A stretch of DNA of 64,000 nucleotides. Origin: Candidatus Zhuqueibacterota bacterium (GTDB lineage Bacteria; Zhuqueibacterota; Zhuqueibacteria; Thermofontimicrobiales; Thiofontviventaceae). Both the position numbers and the translations under genes were made by a program. A model generated the notes under the pieces. That model did not search any database, was not told the DNA's origin, and worked only from the letters and a program-made list of their open reading frames with translations. How positions within the stretch are numbered: the first letter of the stretch is position 1; each line of letters starts with the position of its first letter. Below are positions 37,101 to 45,267 of this stretch, one piece after another. The DNA is taken from positions 56,166 through 120,165 of the forward strand of contig JAFGDW010000157.1 in assembly GCA_016931935.1 (NCBI GenBank). Direction: 5' to 3'.

Positions 37101-38853
37101 TATCCGGACTTGAATTTGTAGTAATTGAGGTTGTACTATCTATCCCCGTTGATTCGTTGCCGGTTGTCGTCATGGAATCAGAATTAGTAAATGCAGTTTC
37201 GGGCGACGCCTCATTATTTTTTTCAACGACCTGTAATGTCGTGTCCGGTTGCATCAATTCCGAATCATCCGAAGGCGGTACTGCTGAATTTATCCCGGTA
37301 GCTACTTCTGTACTATCATTTTCGTTCAGATGATTTAAATCACCTATTTCAGTTGAACTGACATCCAATTGGGTATTTTCCGCTTCGGTGCCGGACAAAG
37401 CATTATTCTTATCTATTGATGTATCTTCATCCGGAATATTCGTCGTATATACAATTTCAGAATAGTGTGACTGAATGTGCTGTTGATCAATAATTCCGAT
37501 TCCCAATTTACCAGAATAGCGTGGATTTTTATCATTAACCGGTAAAACGGATTGAGAGATAATCTGAATCAAACTATCAACCTGAACATTTCCTGCATCA
37601 AGGACTGCACGCGCAGCGACTGCTGAAACATGCGCCGCAGCGAGCGAAGTCCCGGTCTCTTGATTATCATAGTCCTTATCAATACTGGTCTCAAATGCAG
37701 CAATATCAATCCATTTGCCATAATTTGCGTTTTGGGATTTTACACCTGTTTCATCTACTGCGGTAACTGACAAAACATGTTGATAGGCAGCCGGATATTG
37801 CTTTGTCTGCTCGTTTTGGTTTCCTGCTGCGGCAACGATAAGCACATTTTTTTCATATGCAAACGCGAGCGCCTGTTGAAGCAATCTTGAATTATGTTTA
37901 CTGTTCCAGCTAAGATTTATAATGTCAACATTCATCAAGACCGCTTTGACAATCGAACTTGATGCATCAGATGCCCGAATGCAGGAACTACCTTTGCCAG
38001 CCGCATCTATCAGCAATAATTTGTACGGAATGTATTCTTTAGGGAGGCAATCGTGCAATATTGTGCGCCCAACTTTTTGGATATGATTATTGCTATCAGG
38101 CATGGTCTCCACGTTATCTGCGAAATTCGTCAGGACTGTCATTCTCAGTGACCGGCAGGTCGCATTTTCATCTTCGTGCCACTGACAGTCCATCAGATGC
38201 CTGATTTCAAATTCACTCCGAGGAAGTTTTCCACCATCCACAACGGCAATAACAACATCATCATCTGCAAATCGATCGGGAAATGCTTTTCTGACTTTTT
38301 TATTTTTATGCACAATATTTTTTTTCTTTACCTGTCCGGATTCCGACAATCCCGTTGGCTTTTCAGATTGTGTTGCTACATTGCGTGCAGGCAATTCAGA
38401 AACAGAATTAATTTTCAATTTTGTCGGTATTCTCTGCGGTGCATTAATAGCAAAATTAAATAGATAATTGGGCTCAGCAAAAATTACATTTTCTAAACGA
38501 GAAAATGAATTTATTAATCTATCGCTGATAATTTTGTAGGCGAAGCTGAAAAGGTAGGTGCCGTGAAGAATTTCATCTGAGCTGCCAGCATTGAATAAAG
38601 GACAAATTTTAACAACATCCAATTCCTGAAGTAAGGAATCAATCTCATTATTACCGGAAAATCCTGTACTGTCGAGCATAATTTCCGGGGTGAACTGTAC
38701 AATTAGTTCACCGACTGCCCATTCTGTACAATCGTCTGCACGTACTTCTGCCGGTCGTTCGGCCAATACGGAAATTGGGAACAAAATCAGCATCCAGATC
38801 AGAAAGTTTGCCCGGAAGGTTTGGATGTAATATTTCCATCGATCCTTTGACAT
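34186..38853 (-). CDS. Giant secreted subtilase (S8) with repeat stalk and T9SS sorting domain
   Basis: 1555 residues: signal peptide (residues 15-31), an inhibitor-like propeptide (44-131), then an S8 domain with Asp206 (AVVDGG), His257, oxyanion Asn345 (AAAGNQN) and Ser403 (GTSLAAAHV). The triad is kept, but around His257 the usual HGTH is HIQK and the usual Pro after the catalytic Ser helix is Ala. A ~200-residue Ser/Thr/Asp-rich linker follows, then about seven PKD/Ig-like repeats marked by GDxLxL and DSxFxY, then a fibronectin-III-like module and a Por-type C-terminal sorting domain (FPNPFNG ... YFYQLHT, ending KMTIVR). It is likely exported by type IX secretion and attached to the cell surface. 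Confidence 0.85.
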   Translation of the reverse strand: MSKDRWKYYIQTFRANFLIWMLILFPISVLAERPAEVRADDCTEWAVGELIVQFTPEIMLDSTGFSGNNEIDSLLQELDVVKICPLFNAGSSDEILHGTYLFSFAYKIISDRLINSFSRLENVIFAEPNYLFNFAINAPQRIPTKLKINSVSELPARNVATQSEKPTGLSESGQVKKKNIVHKNKKVRKAFPDRFADDDVVIAVVDGGKLPRSEFEIRHLMDCQWHEDENATCRSLRMTVLTNFADNVETMPDSNNHIQKVGRTILHDCLPKEYIPYKLLLIDAAGKGSSCIRASDASSSIVKAVLMNVDIINLSWNSKHNSRLLQQALAFAYEKNVLIVAAAGNQNEQTKQYPAAYQHVLSVTAVDETGVKSQNANYGKWIDIAAFETSIDKDYDNQETGTSLAAAHVSAVAARAVLDAGNVQVDSLIQIISQSVLPVNDKNPRYSGKLGIGIIDQQHIQSHYSEIVYTTNIPDEDTSIDKNNALSGTEAENTQLDVSSTEIGDLNHLNENDSTEVATGINSAVPPSDDSELMQPDTTLQVVEKNNEASPETAFTNSDSMTTTGNESTGIDSTTSITTNSSPDTTLMNQSVESMNDTTVANGYVEADASESSGIVDSDSFSFVSSDSTNQSVALDTTMLSSQESSEFASTDTSSIDTSANTSIISDSLFFVDNSIVHDTTKVDSGSITELFQPESIVNTVSALPVPVFFPTDTQILQWQDSLLFRVMVDSFAYSTQWFINRQDINSQADSVWLSQAADGKNIFDTVRVKLNFIDIDATISHEWLVQRNLKNLFEAKFFPISDTTISIHDSLLLHAAIPPAYRDSVAFKWIVNDSLCTVIDSLFQYHASVTGLDSIRLEIHDANDAGLAEHIWYIRAVVSDSSLRTIPEFTFVPDSIISIASGDSIQLQIVPALTWDEQLYCHWKTAYDSSSGQNVLSYMFVATSADSAMDTVSVKVLSENMNHLASHNWQIITYPEKLVTSDSSVFNWHADTLINVGDTMQCVIPWQVMQRNSLAWIWYHNGILTENLKSTSFTYIAEPNTDSLKNQIKAIGKNAANDTLAICVWQIRLQSSTEEHRYTFSPCSDTTIIRGDTLYLAVRGDSSLVQYHWYLNQTLVDTANDDKFNYTTFDERNQADSIAVIILSEQGDTLDSFYWQINVIQQELKNDKQIIFSPPQDTTLTPGETLHLYAQWLMPADSLKIQWLVNDSLTSITDSVFFYTADQAQIHDIVTMNIQGNDSLLTHSWTLHIRQQDSTVVAQHQPQLIYPFNGDAVCDGDIFKWRRDTATVLNKIYPEYVVEIALDSLFQTNVVVDSCGQDTTLVLKDFTKLAGLLQAGKRFFWRVRNCELMMDEFQLAAREFVYYPEFSELASPVTKQKTDGTINIQWRIENGFFTAGFNVYRSQNQNGGYQKLNSSIIVGQEQYTFNDASAILGQTFYYQLEQVSRTGNTKKHSPIALEATTPMHYELFQNFPNPFNGMTQFKYQIPHKTHVMIHIYNVLGRKIRTLIDEDQDAGFYTLSWDGQDERGEPVVSSIYFYQLHTRSFKATRKMTIVR

Positions 38854-39186
38854 AGATTACAGCAGCTCAAGACAGGTTATAGCAGAGGAAACGTGAATCC
38901 TGCACGTGGAAAAGTTCCACTAAAAGCAGATTTATTTGACAGGAATTAAGTTAGAAGTTGTATCAACGCTCGATAATCACTCCTCCGCGATGTTATTATT
39001 AAAATATCATGTTTAAATACAAATATCAAGCAAAGTTTTAAAAATTAATGAAAAATAACTTTCTGATAATATTTGTCACTTTGTTTAATAATATGAAAAA
39101 TCCTCGTTCAAGTTTTTATTAGACATATAATTACTTAAACGAGGATAATTGAACAAAGTTACAATCTTGAAATTTCACCAAACACA
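38854..39186. other. Intergenic region upstream of the subtilase
   Basis: A 333-base AT-rich gap. It should contain the minus-strand promoter of the subtilase, but I see no convincing -35/-10 pair. Its left-to-right end holds the terminator of the sigma-factor operon (next entry). Confidence 0.5.
39096..39146 (-). terminator. Terminator of the sigma/anti-sigma/Spy-like operon
   Basis: On the minus strand ATCCTCGTTTAAG and CTTGAACGAGGAT form a 13-position stem (one G-T pair) around a ~21-base loop, followed by TTTTC, about 40 bases after the last gene's stop. Confidence 0.7.
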
Positions 39187-39657
39187 TCAAAACGGATCAC
39201 CCGGTGGCGGTGGCGGAGGAGGAGGAAAATCATCATCCGGAGGATTTCTATGACCGCGCCTTCCTTCGTGTGGTGGAGGCGGGAATCGATTGCTTCGCAT
39301 TTCTTTCATCCGTTTGATATGTTCATCAAACTGCTGCTTCTGTTCATCAGTCAAAACCGAATCCAACGCAGTATCAAGTGAATCCATCACAGTAATGACT
39401 TTCTGTCGCGATTGTTCATTAATATCATGGATTTGTTTTGTATAACGATCAATTATCCCGTTAATTTTTTCAGATTGTTCATCTGAAGGATTAATAATAC
39501 GCTCAATCATGTGCGACAGGCCGCGTGGATTCCGCATATTCGACAGCCGTTTCTGAAATTGTGACCGCACCAGCGATCTATCGGTGAGCATTCCTAATGC
39601 AAATCCAATACACAGCGTTAATACAATTATTAACCCGGATTTCGTTCGTACATTCAT
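39187..39657 (-). CDS. Spy/CpxP-like periplasmic protein with polyproline tail
   Basis: 156 residues: a membrane anchor or signal segment (LIIVLTLCIGFALGML), then a helical hairpin typical of Spy/CpxP/zinc-resistance (heavy-metal sensor) proteins, including LSHMIERIINPSDEQSEKI and VLTDEQKQQFDEHIKRM, the LTxxQ-type motif of that family. The last 35 residues are almost only Pro, Gly, Asp, Arg and His, with runs of PPPP and PPPPPPPP. It is third in the ECF sigma operon, so it probably is the periplasmic sensor or effector of an envelope-stress response. The proline tail could bind metal or the peptidoglycan; that is open. Confidence 0.75.
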   Translation of the reverse strand: MNVRTKSGLIIVLTLCIGFALGMLTDRSLVRSQFQKRLSNMRNPRGLSHMIERIINPSDEQSEKINGIIDRYTKQIHDINEQSRQKVITVMDSLDTALDSVLTDEQKQQFDEHIKRMKEMRSNRFPPPPHEGRRGHRNPPDDDFPPPPPPPPGDPF

Positions 39658-39661
39658 ATCC

Positions 39662-40090
39662 TTACTCCCAATTCATAACAAATGCAGGATCGACAACCTG
39701 TTCAAGGGTAATGTCCGGCTCACCCAACGCGCTTGCCACAGAAATTGTTTTGCTTTTAAATAAATTGTACGATATGAGCACAATCATCACGACTGTAGCG
39801 GCTATCGCGATTGGGCGAAATGCAGCAATAATGCCTTCCCAAACTGATTCTATTCGAAGCCCAGTGGCTGTTTGTGAACGAATTCTGCTCATGACCCGAT
39901 CCGCAAAAAATGGTCGAAATTTGGTATCCACAGAGGAGTCGGTAACGCGCTGTCGAAGTCGTTCAAGAACAGCTTTTTCACGGCGCAATGTTTCTGACGT
40001 TTTCAAAGCTTCATCCAGTCGTTTTTGTTCAAGCTGGGTTAAAGCCCGCTCGAACGACTGATATAATAAGTCATGTACTTTGCTTGCCAT
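39662..40090 (-). CDS. Probable anti-sigma factor (single membrane span)
   Basis: 142 residues. The N-terminal ~75 residues form a helical, charged cytoplasmic domain (DLLYQSFERALTQLEQKRLDEALKTSETLRREKAVLERL); one transmembrane segment follows (IAATVVMIVLISYNLF), then a short periplasmic tail. No zinc-binding HxxxCxxC is seen. The family is not recognisable by motif; the call rests on position: its ATG overlaps the sigma gene stop and the Spy-like gene follows five bases after its own stop. Confidence 0.65.
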   Translation of the reverse strand: MASKVHDLLYQSFERALTQLEQKRLDEALKTSETLRREKAVLERLRQRVTDSSVDTKFRPFFADRVMSRIRSQTATGLRIESVWEGIIAAFRPIAIAATVVMIVLISYNLFKSKTISVASALGEPDITLEQVVDPAFVMNWE

Positions 40091-40638
40091 TACGAATCTC
40101 CTAATAGTGGCATTAATACTGCTTTCAATTTTTTTTGGGCGCGCGCGAGTCGTGAAAGTACCGTTCCAAGTGGTACGTTTAACATGTCCGCTGTTTCTTT
40201 GGTCGAATAACCTTCCATCATGCGTAACACCACAACAGCGCGGAAGTCCGGCTCTAGGTCCTGAATTGCTTTCCGGACAATCTCCTTCTCGTCGTCATAC
40301 TCGATTCCACCGGTTTCATCGACAAGGGTTTCTTCATCATCATCTTTGGATTTGGAAAAAAATAAAAATTGACGCTTACGCCGACGTTTTAATTCGTTCA
40401 ACGACAAATTTATGGCAATACGAGTAATATAGGTACCAACGCTTGCCTGACCTCGAAACTGATCCAGCGAATTATGAAACCGAATAAATGTTTCCTGACC
40501 CACATCATCTGCTTCCGGGCAATTCCCTAACATACCGATTACAGTAGCAGCAACGCGTGGTTCATGTCGTTTTATCAGCGTTCGGAACGCGTCTTCATCA
40601 CCTGATTTATAGGCCTGAATCAGTTGTTCATCAGTCAA
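40090..40638 (-). CDS. ECF-family RNA polymerase sigma factor
   Basis: 182 residues with both ECF regions. Region 2 includes LIKRHEPRVAATVIGMLGN, DDVGQETFIRFHNSLDQFRG and the DNA-contacting TYITRIAINLSLNELKRRRKR; region 4 has LEPDFRAVVVLRMMEGYSTKETADMLNVPLGTVLSRLARAQKKLK. Between them an acidic linker of ~30 residues. It should direct core RNA polymerase to its own regulon, held by the anti-sigma protein encoded next. Confidence 0.92.
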   Translation of the reverse strand: MTDEQLIQAYKSGDEDAFRTLIKRHEPRVAATVIGMLGNCPEADDVGQETFIRFHNSLDQFRGQASVGTYITRIAINLSLNELKRRRKRQFLFFSKSKDDDEETLVDETGGIEYDDEKEIVRKAIQDLEPDFRAVVVLRMMEGYSTKETADMLNVPLGTVLSRLARAQKKLKAVLMPLLGDS

Positions 40639-40805
40639 CGTATTTTCACCTTATAACCAGCGATTAATATTCATCTAATTACGCTGGCAAACAAGTTTAA
40701 AAATTTGTCAGTTACCATCATATAATTTCAATTGAATCCGATTCCATTCATGAGGTTTTTCAATTAATTAGACAAATCAATATAATCATTTATTCCCTAA
40801 AATGC

Positions 40806-40844
40806 AAATAGATGATAGCCACATTGTAAGGCTATCATCTATTT
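40806..40844. terminator. Bidirectional hairpin between two convergent-spaced operons
   Basis: A perfect 15-bp stem, AAATAGATGATAGCC (40806-40820) and its inverted copy (40830-40844), with a 9-base loop, lies 46 bases after the DUF4097 gene stop. T-rich flanks are present on both strands. Confidence 0.75.
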
Positions 40845-40889
40845 TGAAATTTTACACAATCATTAAAACAATTTTTAGTCTGAACCGAT

Positions 40890-41699
40890 TTAATACCCAT
40901 TAATTGTAATTATACCATTCGTCACTGATAACGTTATCGAACCCCGGCCATCGCCCAGCTTTCCTTCAATCTGCCGAATTGTTTGAGTCATATCATTAAG
41001 CGTAAGTCCACTTAAAGATGTGGTTCCGTTAATGACATTTGCTTTTAAGATCGCGGATGTCGTTATAGGGACATCCAATGCTATCGTCCCATTTATTGTG
41101 GATAACTCACAATTACCATCTACTGGAAGCTCAATATTTGCTGATATTTTACCGTTCAATAGACCAACCGATGTGCTGGCTTTAATCTGGTCGATTTCAA
41201 CATCGCCATTCATATTTTGAACTGCGACAGTATTTTCAATACGTTCCACTTTTATAAGACCATTCATATTGGTGACATTAACAATCCAGTTTTTGGGAAT
41301 TAATATTTCATAATCGACCTGATAACTTACGCCATTTTCCGAATTGGGTTGTTCCGTGCGAATACTGACTTTCGTATCCGTTGATGTCACAGTAACGGAT
41401 ATTTCGTCCAACGCATCATTAGCAGCGGCCTGTGTTTTTGCTTTAGCGATTCGCTTTCCTGAAACTCGTACTGAATCCGTCTCATCACTTCCACTTACAA
41501 TAATTTCACCATTTAGATTGATCACTTCCAACGCGTATTGATCAGTAATCTCAACTGCGTAATAAAAAGCTGAAGTAGCGTTTTTGTCGCCATTATCATT
41601 TTCATTTTCATCGACATTGACAACAGAACACGAACTGAATAGAGCGACAAGAATGAAAGCAAGAGCGAGTACATTCCGGACCAAATAATATAATTTCAT
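40890..41699 (-). CDS. DUF4097-like beta-solenoid lipoprotein
   Basis: 269 residues from the ATG at 41699, which has AAAGGA upstream and gives a lipoprotein signal (LALAFILVALFSSC with FSSC lipobox). The rest is a run of short strand repeats, INLNGEIIVSG, VTNMNGLIKVER, VQNMNGDVEI, VGLLNGKISANI, STINGTIALD, VINGTTSL, VTNGIITING, matching the DUF4097/DUF2807 adhesin-like solenoid where each turn carries NG. It is the last gene of the operon started by the barrel genes and precedes the terminator at 40806-40844. Probably periplasmic-face or outer-membrane anchored. Confidence 0.8.
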   Translation of the reverse strand: MKLYYLVRNVLALAFILVALFSSCSVVNVDENENDNGDKNATSAFYYAVEITDQYALEVINLNGEIIVSGSDETDSVRVSGKRIAKAKTQAAANDALDEISVTVTSTDTKVSIRTEQPNSENGVSYQVDYEILIPKNWIVNVTNMNGLIKVERIENTVAVQNMNGDVEIDQIKASTSVGLLNGKISANIELPVDGNCELSTINGTIALDVPITTSAILKANVINGTTSLSGLTLNDMTQTIRQIEGKLGDGRGSITLSVTNGIITINGY

Positions 41700-41738
41700 T
41701 TTGGATTCCTTTCTGTAATAATCAGGAAACAAGGCACT

Positions 41739-42461
41739 TTATTGCATTTCTGCCTGCAACCGATTCATCGATTCACGCGCATCGTTCAACCATGATGGCC
41801 GATCGCATTTTTGTTCCTGCTGTTTTAATATCGCGGCTTGAAATTCATCAACCGCCTGACCATTTTTATTCAAAGCGGAAAATGACTTTCCTAACAAATA
41901 ATGAATTTCACCACAATCGTTGACGGACGAATATGTGGAGAGAATCCGGTGTAATTTTATAATACTGTTGGGGTAAAGCTTATGATTGTATAGTGCCCGC
42001 GCACCGTTTATTTCAAATTCGGGTTCGTTTTCAGACTGTTCGGTTACATCACTTGTATGTGGCGCTTTGGATTCGCCATGCACAACACTAACGTTGCCTA
42101 TCCGCAATGGTTGTTTCTCTGATTTCGAATCGAGAGTTTTGATTTTATTTGACATCATCCATAAAAACATGTCACGCTCGGAAATGTTGCGTAAATCGCT
42201 AATATCCAGTTCAGAGCGCGATCCTAATTCAAATACAACGCCGGATGAAAGCTTCAGGACAACTATTCCATCCTTTCCGGATAAAATCGAATCGATCTCA
42301 CGCAAAACTATTCCGGTTTTGGCTTGTTGCCAATTTTCATCCAGACCGCGGCGCACCAATACGTCACCTTTAATCGATTGAACGGTTGCGGTCAACTGAG
42401 CCTGCGCGCCGGAGAAAATTCCTAGCAATAATGTCGCTGTTAAAATTATGCGGTGTATCAT
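41739..42461 (-). CDS. FecR-domain periplasmic protein with C-terminal TPRs
   Basis: 240 residues: signal peptide (IILTATLLLGIFSGAQAQ), FecR core (VQSIKGDVLVRRG, IDSILSGKDGIVVLKLSSGVVFELGSRSELDI), and after a linker two to three TPR-like helical hairpins (ARALYNHKLYPNSIIKLHRIL, CGEIHYLLGKSFSALNKNGQAVDEFQAAI). The FecR part shares layout with the other FecR gene at 28020-28700 but not the C-terminus. It lies 61 bases downstream of the barrel-transglutaminase gene, within the same operon. Confidence 0.8.
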   Translation of the reverse strand: MIHRIILTATLLLGIFSGAQAQLTATVQSIKGDVLVRRGLDENWQQAKTGIVLREIDSILSGKDGIVVLKLSSGVVFELGSRSELDISDLRNISERDMFLWMMSNKIKTLDSKSEKQPLRIGNVSVVHGESKAPHTSDVTEQSENEPEFEINGARALYNHKLYPNSIIKLHRILSTYSSVNDCGEIHYLLGKSFSALNKNGQAVDEFQAAILKQQEQKCDRPSWLNDARESMNRLQAEMQ

Positions 42462-42522
42462 ACTCTCTCTCCTTTAATTCTGTATGGTAGATCAACAAAA
42501 TAAATCATACCAGGGAAAACAT

Positions 42523-44130
42523 TTATTCCACATCAAAAATTGACAGCCAACCTTCTCCCATACCATTACGCAGAACTGCTTCTTCCAGATATGAAAGTGC
42601 AGCCGAATTCCAGGCTTCGGTAAAACCCTGATCCAGCAATGTTGTTTCAACTGGAATCCAAATCGTCTGCTTGCCTGTTTTATCTTCACGAACAATATAT
42701 CGTTTGGCGTTCGTGCTGATTTGGTCACCATTTGGGGCTTCAACTTCTGTATCGAACATTAAATAAACGTGCGCAAGTGATTTAGATGGATCTCTTACTT
42801 CCACAAAAGCTGTTTTAATTCCAATACTGCTAAGCAATGATGCATACAGAACAACCAAATCGTCGCAGTCACCGTGCCCCAGGCTCATTGTTTGTTCGGC
42901 AAACTGGACGCGATCATCCTGATAAAATGGTATTGTTGGGTCTGATTGATAACGGATGCCCAGGGCGCTTAAAGCATCGAATAAATGGCGTGCTTGAGCC
43001 AGTCGTTCGGGACCGTCATCGGTTTCAGAGGCTATCTGAGCCATCACCTTTCGACTGAATTCCATAACCTGTGGCGCTTCCGGTGTCAGGAAGAAACTGA
43101 GTTTGTCCATTTTGCCGTCCCAGGCATTGCGACTGTGTACCATAATCGGTGTGCTGAAATTCCTGGTTATCGTTTGTCCGGCACGCGCTTCCACAATAAT
43201 ATCTAACATCGCAGGCTTGCGGGTATCCACATTTTGAATCGTAGCGCCAAAAATCGCTGAAATCGGAATGTCTTCGGTTTTACCTCGCTGGATTGTAATA
43301 AAACCGCTTTCTTTCATACGCTCACTCACGCTGGCAATGCGGCTCTTTACATTGACTTCAATTGGAAACCCGGCAACATTTTCGATGGAAATCAATGCCA
43401 GTGGTACCAAATTATAAAATGGATAGTATGCCGGATAAATATCGCTAACCACTGGCCGAATTGCTTTGATTTGAAAAAGCTCACGCTTTTGTCCCCACAT
43501 CACACTAAAACCGAATCCAAATTCCATCCCACTGGCTTCATAATCCGGGCTAAAATTAACCAAATGATAACGAATGTCCATATTAAGCGCAGCCCAACTT
43601 GTCATCATCAAATTCATACCGCCGCCCAAATAGAGACCGTTTTTAACTTTTGATTTTACTTCCTGCTCTCCGGCAAATGCATCGTTACCATTAACATGCA
43701 TGATCCAATAGGGACCGCCGCCTGTGCTGAGATAAGGCTGAATTCGACTGGGGAATCGCGGGGATAGTATATCGTAGCGCAAGCCAATAAGAAATGGCAG
43801 AACAACCGTGACATCGACTTTTTCGACCAAATAGGAACTAAACTCTTCATTTACTCCGGCAACAGAGCCCAGTTGAAATTCAAGGAACCAATTATTGTGC
43901 ATGCGGGAAAAAAAGTAAATCCAGCCACCAGCACCACCAATATTGACAGACCCTGACTCGCCAAAACTGTTTGTATTCACCTGTGTTGGTTGATCCTTGA
44001 CATTCCAGAAACTAGCGCGCAATCCAATGCCATTGGATCGTTGTACTGCAAGCGTAGATGTCGTAAAAATTGAAAAGATGATTATGCAGGATGAAATTGT
44101 TTTCATTAATATTGGTTTCATTGTTTTCAT
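42523..44130 (-). CDS. Outer-membrane beta-barrel fused to a transglutaminase-like domain
   Basis: About 535 residues from the ATG at 44130 (44121 is an alternative). After a signal peptide ending around TSTLA, residues ~30-220 form an outer-membrane barrel domain with the same landmarks as the 217-residue protein encoded next to it (ASFWNVKDQ, GGGWIY-like, YLGGGMN, DIRYHLVNF, MWGQ). The C-terminal 200 residues carry a transglutaminase-like (papain fold) core: GHGDCDDLVVLYASLLSSIGI with the catalytic Cys, AHVYLMFD with the His, and an Asp further on. Such domains may crosslink or cut proteins. The fusion is unusual. A weak -24/-12-like sequence lies upstream at 44224-44238. Confidence 0.75.
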   Translation of the reverse strand: MKTMKPILMKTISSCIIIFSIFTTSTLAVQRSNGIGLRASFWNVKDQPTQVNTNSFGESGSVNIGGAGGWIYFFSRMHNNWFLEFQLGSVAGVNEEFSSYLVEKVDVTVVLPFLIGLRYDILSPRFPSRIQPYLSTGGGPYWIMHVNGNDAFAGEQEVKSKVKNGLYLGGGMNLMMTSWAALNMDIRYHLVNFSPDYEASGMEFGFGFSVMWGQKRELFQIKAIRPVVSDIYPAYYPFYNLVPLALISIENVAGFPIEVNVKSRIASVSERMKESGFITIQRGKTEDIPISAIFGATIQNVDTRKPAMLDIIVEARAGQTITRNFSTPIMVHSRNAWDGKMDKLSFFLTPEAPQVMEFSRKVMAQIASETDDGPERLAQARHLFDALSALGIRYQSDPTIPFYQDDRVQFAEQTMSLGHGDCDDLVVLYASLLSSIGIKTAFVEVRDPSKSLAHVYLMFDTEVEAPNGDQISTNAKRYIVREDKTGKQTIWIPVETTLLDQGFTEAWNSAALSYLEEAVLRNGMGEGWLSIFDVE

Positions 44131-44260
44131 TCCAAATTCCAACAAAAATATCTCGATGCAGTTACGAATTTTAAGAGTTACGATTCAAATGGTTGAACCT
44201 TTAAAAAAACTACAAAAGACCATTCAAGACACGTGCAGAAATCGCTATAAAGTTTGGAAT

Positions 44261-44302
44261 TCCGGTTCCATCATGCTGAAATGTTAATACGATGGAACCG
44301 GA
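44261..44302. terminator. 12-bp palindrome between the two barrel genes
   Basis: TCCGGTTCCATC (44261-44272) and GATGGAACCGGA (44291-44302) are perfect inverted copies around an 18-base loop, about 140 bases past the smaller barrel gene. No T-run, so termination is uncertain; the 44146-44441 gap otherwise holds a weak sigma-54-like box. Confidence 0.5.
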
Positions 44303-44441
44303 TGATATGCTTTAAATTTATTGAGAACTGAATTACTTCTTTATTAGCGTTTAAATATATTTTAAAACTTTTTAGCTTAGATTTCTTACGTCAACATCAT
44401 CCATGAGTTTCGAATAGTATATCCGTTTTAATTTGAAAACA

Positions 44442-45095
44442 TTATTCGAATTGTCCCCAGTAAAAATTCATCCCGATTCCATAATCAAAACCGCTTCGGT
44501 CATAATTTTTGTCAAAATCAATAAAATGGTATTTCATATCGAAATTAAACGCACACCATGAAGCCAATCTGAAATTCATACCACCACCAAGATAACCACC
44601 GGGTTTTAAATTCGTGTCAATATTGACTTCATCTTCCATAATATCGTTATGTCCCTGAACTTTGGAAATCCAATACGGACCAGCACCAAATCCAACATAG
44701 GGAATTAAAGCAGTGCGATTACGTGGACTCATAAATTCGTAGCGAACACCAAACAGCAATGGGGTAATCACATAACCTTCAAATTCTTCCCTTGTATAAT
44801 TTGTAGTTTCTAACTTATCCATTTGTCCGACAGCCCCAACCTGGACTTCCAGCCATGACATATCAGAAAGTCGTGACGCCAATATAAGCCATCCACCACC
44901 GCCGCCCGTATGAACAGATGATTCATCTCCCCAACGACTTGAAACGTGCACCGAATTGGTTTGATCATTCATATGCCAAAAACTTCCCCGACAACCAATG
45001 GATGTTGATTTCAATTGTGCGCTCGCTTGCCCGGAAAATGCAGTAAGAGATACTAATCCAAGCACTGCAACAACAAGTCTATATTTCGTTTTCAT
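44442..45095 (-). CDS. Outer-membrane beta-barrel protein (OmpW/porin-like fold)
   Basis: 217 residues with a strong AGGAGG site. A signal peptide (LVVAVLGLVSLTAFSGQASAQ) precedes a barrel of alternating strands, ending in the aromatic-rich FYWGQFE, as outer-membrane barrels do. The GGGGGWLILASRL, YEFMSPRN, YVGFGAGPYW, YLGGGMNFRL and MKYHFIDFD segments are shared with the barrel part of the 42523-44130 gene, so the two are paralogues. It lies directly downstream of the sigma-54 activator gene and has a candidate sigma-54 promoter in front. Confidence 0.75.
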   Translation of the reverse strand: MKTKYRLVVAVLGLVSLTAFSGQASAQLKSTSIGCRGSFWHMNDQTNSVHVSSRWGDESSVHTGGGGGWLILASRLSDMSWLEVQVGAVGQMDKLETTNYTREEFEGYVITPLLFGVRYEFMSPRNRTALIPYVGFGAGPYWISKVQGHNDIMEDEVNIDTNLKPGGYLGGGMNFRLASWCAFNFDMKYHFIDFDKNYDRSGFDYGIGMNFYWGQFE

Positions 45096-45149
45096 AATAA
45101 TCCTCCTGATTCAATAATAAAATTAATTACAAGTTCACTTTACCGTCAT

Positions 45150-45164
45150 TCAATCATTGTGCCA
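45150..45164 (-). promoter_or_regulatory. Candidate sigma-54 (-24/-12) promoter of the barrel gene
   Basis: On the minus strand TGGCAC, five bases, TTGA: the consensus is TGGCAC-N5-TTGC, so only the last base differs. It is about 55 bases upstream of the start codon, on the correct strand, and next to a sigma-54 activator gene. Confidence 0.55.
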
Positions 45165-45267
45165 AATGCGTTAGTGTACTTGTAGCTTTTATTTTTCAAT
45201 CAGTTAGGACAACACAGTTAATGATCTGAAACTGCGGAAGATTTCGTTTCCGCGGAATTTTTCCGCA

